Shown here: positions 63,935-64,000 of the stretch, one piece after another | How positions within the stretch are numbered: position 1 is the first letter of the stretch | Layout of the letters: each line of letters starts with the position of its first letter | Origin: Halisarca cf. caerulea | Lineage: Eukaryota > Porifera > Demospongiae > Chondrillida > Halisarcidae | NCBI GenBank assembly: GCA_963170055.1 | Contig: CAUJGJ010000143.1 | Span: 1-64,000 of the forward strand | DNA: 64,000 nucleotides | Direction: 5' to 3' | Made by a program: the position numbers and the translations under genes | Notes under the pieces: model-generated | Databases searched by the model: none | Seen by the model: the letters and a program-made list of their open reading frames with translations, nothing else | Told to the model about the DNA's origin: nothing

Positions 63935-64000
63935 CAGTGGACACACATGAAGTTTCTTAACTACTTTGGGCGTATATCTGTAGTGTTGGGTATGCTGGTG

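Larger units (their letters stand above)
2433..64000 (+). repeat. 104-bp tandem satellite array (about 590 copies, open at the right edge)
   Basis: The unit begins GCACTAGCACCACGCACATT, continues CCCAGTGGACACACATGAAG and TTTCTGAAGTGCTGTGGGCG, then TATTTGTGTAGTGTTGGATA, and ends TGCTGGTGCTAATACCAATA-TTTG: 104 bases. A near-consensus copy lies at 9225-9328. All copies are direct except the inverted one at 2345-2432. Most units are exactly 104; recurrent variants of 103 (GTTACAGACATG type) and 105 (CACTGCACATT type) act as phase markers. Since 104 is not a multiple of three, the reading frame shifts each unit and open frames break after one to a few units, arguing against coding. The array continues to the last base. 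Confidence 0.97.

Noticed and set aside
2433..64000. CRISPR-like regular repeat spacing
   Set aside because: The monomers are contiguous with no unique spacers between conserved repeats, and the telomeric repeats indicate a eukaryote.
1..64000. CENP-B box
   Set aside because: I looked for TTCG-N4-A-N2-CGGG in both monomers. The nearest strings (TTTGATGCGGGAA in the 63-bp unit, TTTCGGAAGTGCTGTGGG in some 104-bp units) lack required bases or spacing.
1..64000. Transposable element, endogenous virus or RNA gene inside the arrays
   Set aside because: No stretch longer than about 30 bases falls outside the two repeat families, apart from diverged monomers and telomeric tracts, so there is no room for an insertion.

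Overview
The window is non-coding satellite DNA from end to end. I find no gene, RNA gene or recognisable transposon. Two unrelated tandem-repeat families fill it, and both run off the window. A 63-bp satellite occupies 1-2344 (about 37 copies). A 104-bp satellite occupies about 2345-64000 (about 590 copies, roughly 46% GC by consensus). The open frames present are periodic by-products of the repeats.

Organism: a eukaryote. Four short interstitial blocks of CCCTAA/TTAGGG lie inside the 104-bp array. This telomere type is universal in vertebrates and also occurs in some other animals and fungi; it excludes the usual plant (TTTAGGG) and insect (TTAGG) types. A vertebrate subtelomere, or pericentromeric heterochromatin that was once chromosome-terminal, is the simplest reading. 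I do not recognise either satellite from a named species.

Layout. (1) 1-2344: 63-bp array with a partial 14-unit higher-order repeat. (2) 2345-2432: one 104-bp monomer in reverse orientation, forming a fold-back junction with the direct array. (3) 2433-8365: older, heterogeneous 104-bp subfamily A, with three duplicated copies of a divergent monomer ending in a 14-bp telomeric tract, and a fourth, longer telomeric tract (8366-8401) at its right edge. (4) 8402 to the end: more homogeneous subfamily B, organised in nested higher-order repeats of about 0.94-1.04, 1.35, 1.56, 1.77, 1.98 and 3.12 kb, plus a macro-duplication in which 15379-33048 (17.67 kb) is repeated as 33049-47601 (14.55 kb). 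The two macro-copies differ by blocks of whole monomers summing to exactly 30 units. A patch at 49656-50046 belongs to a family otherwise seen only at about 9.8-13.3 kb.

Nothing here works as an operon or pathway. The biological content is architectural: a dyad (hairpin-capable) element in nearly every 104-bp monomer, telomeric tracts inserted inside that dyad, a fold-back boundary, and expansion by unequal exchange or amplification in whole-monomer steps. All repeat boundaries were found by eye from shared variants and can be off by tens of bases.
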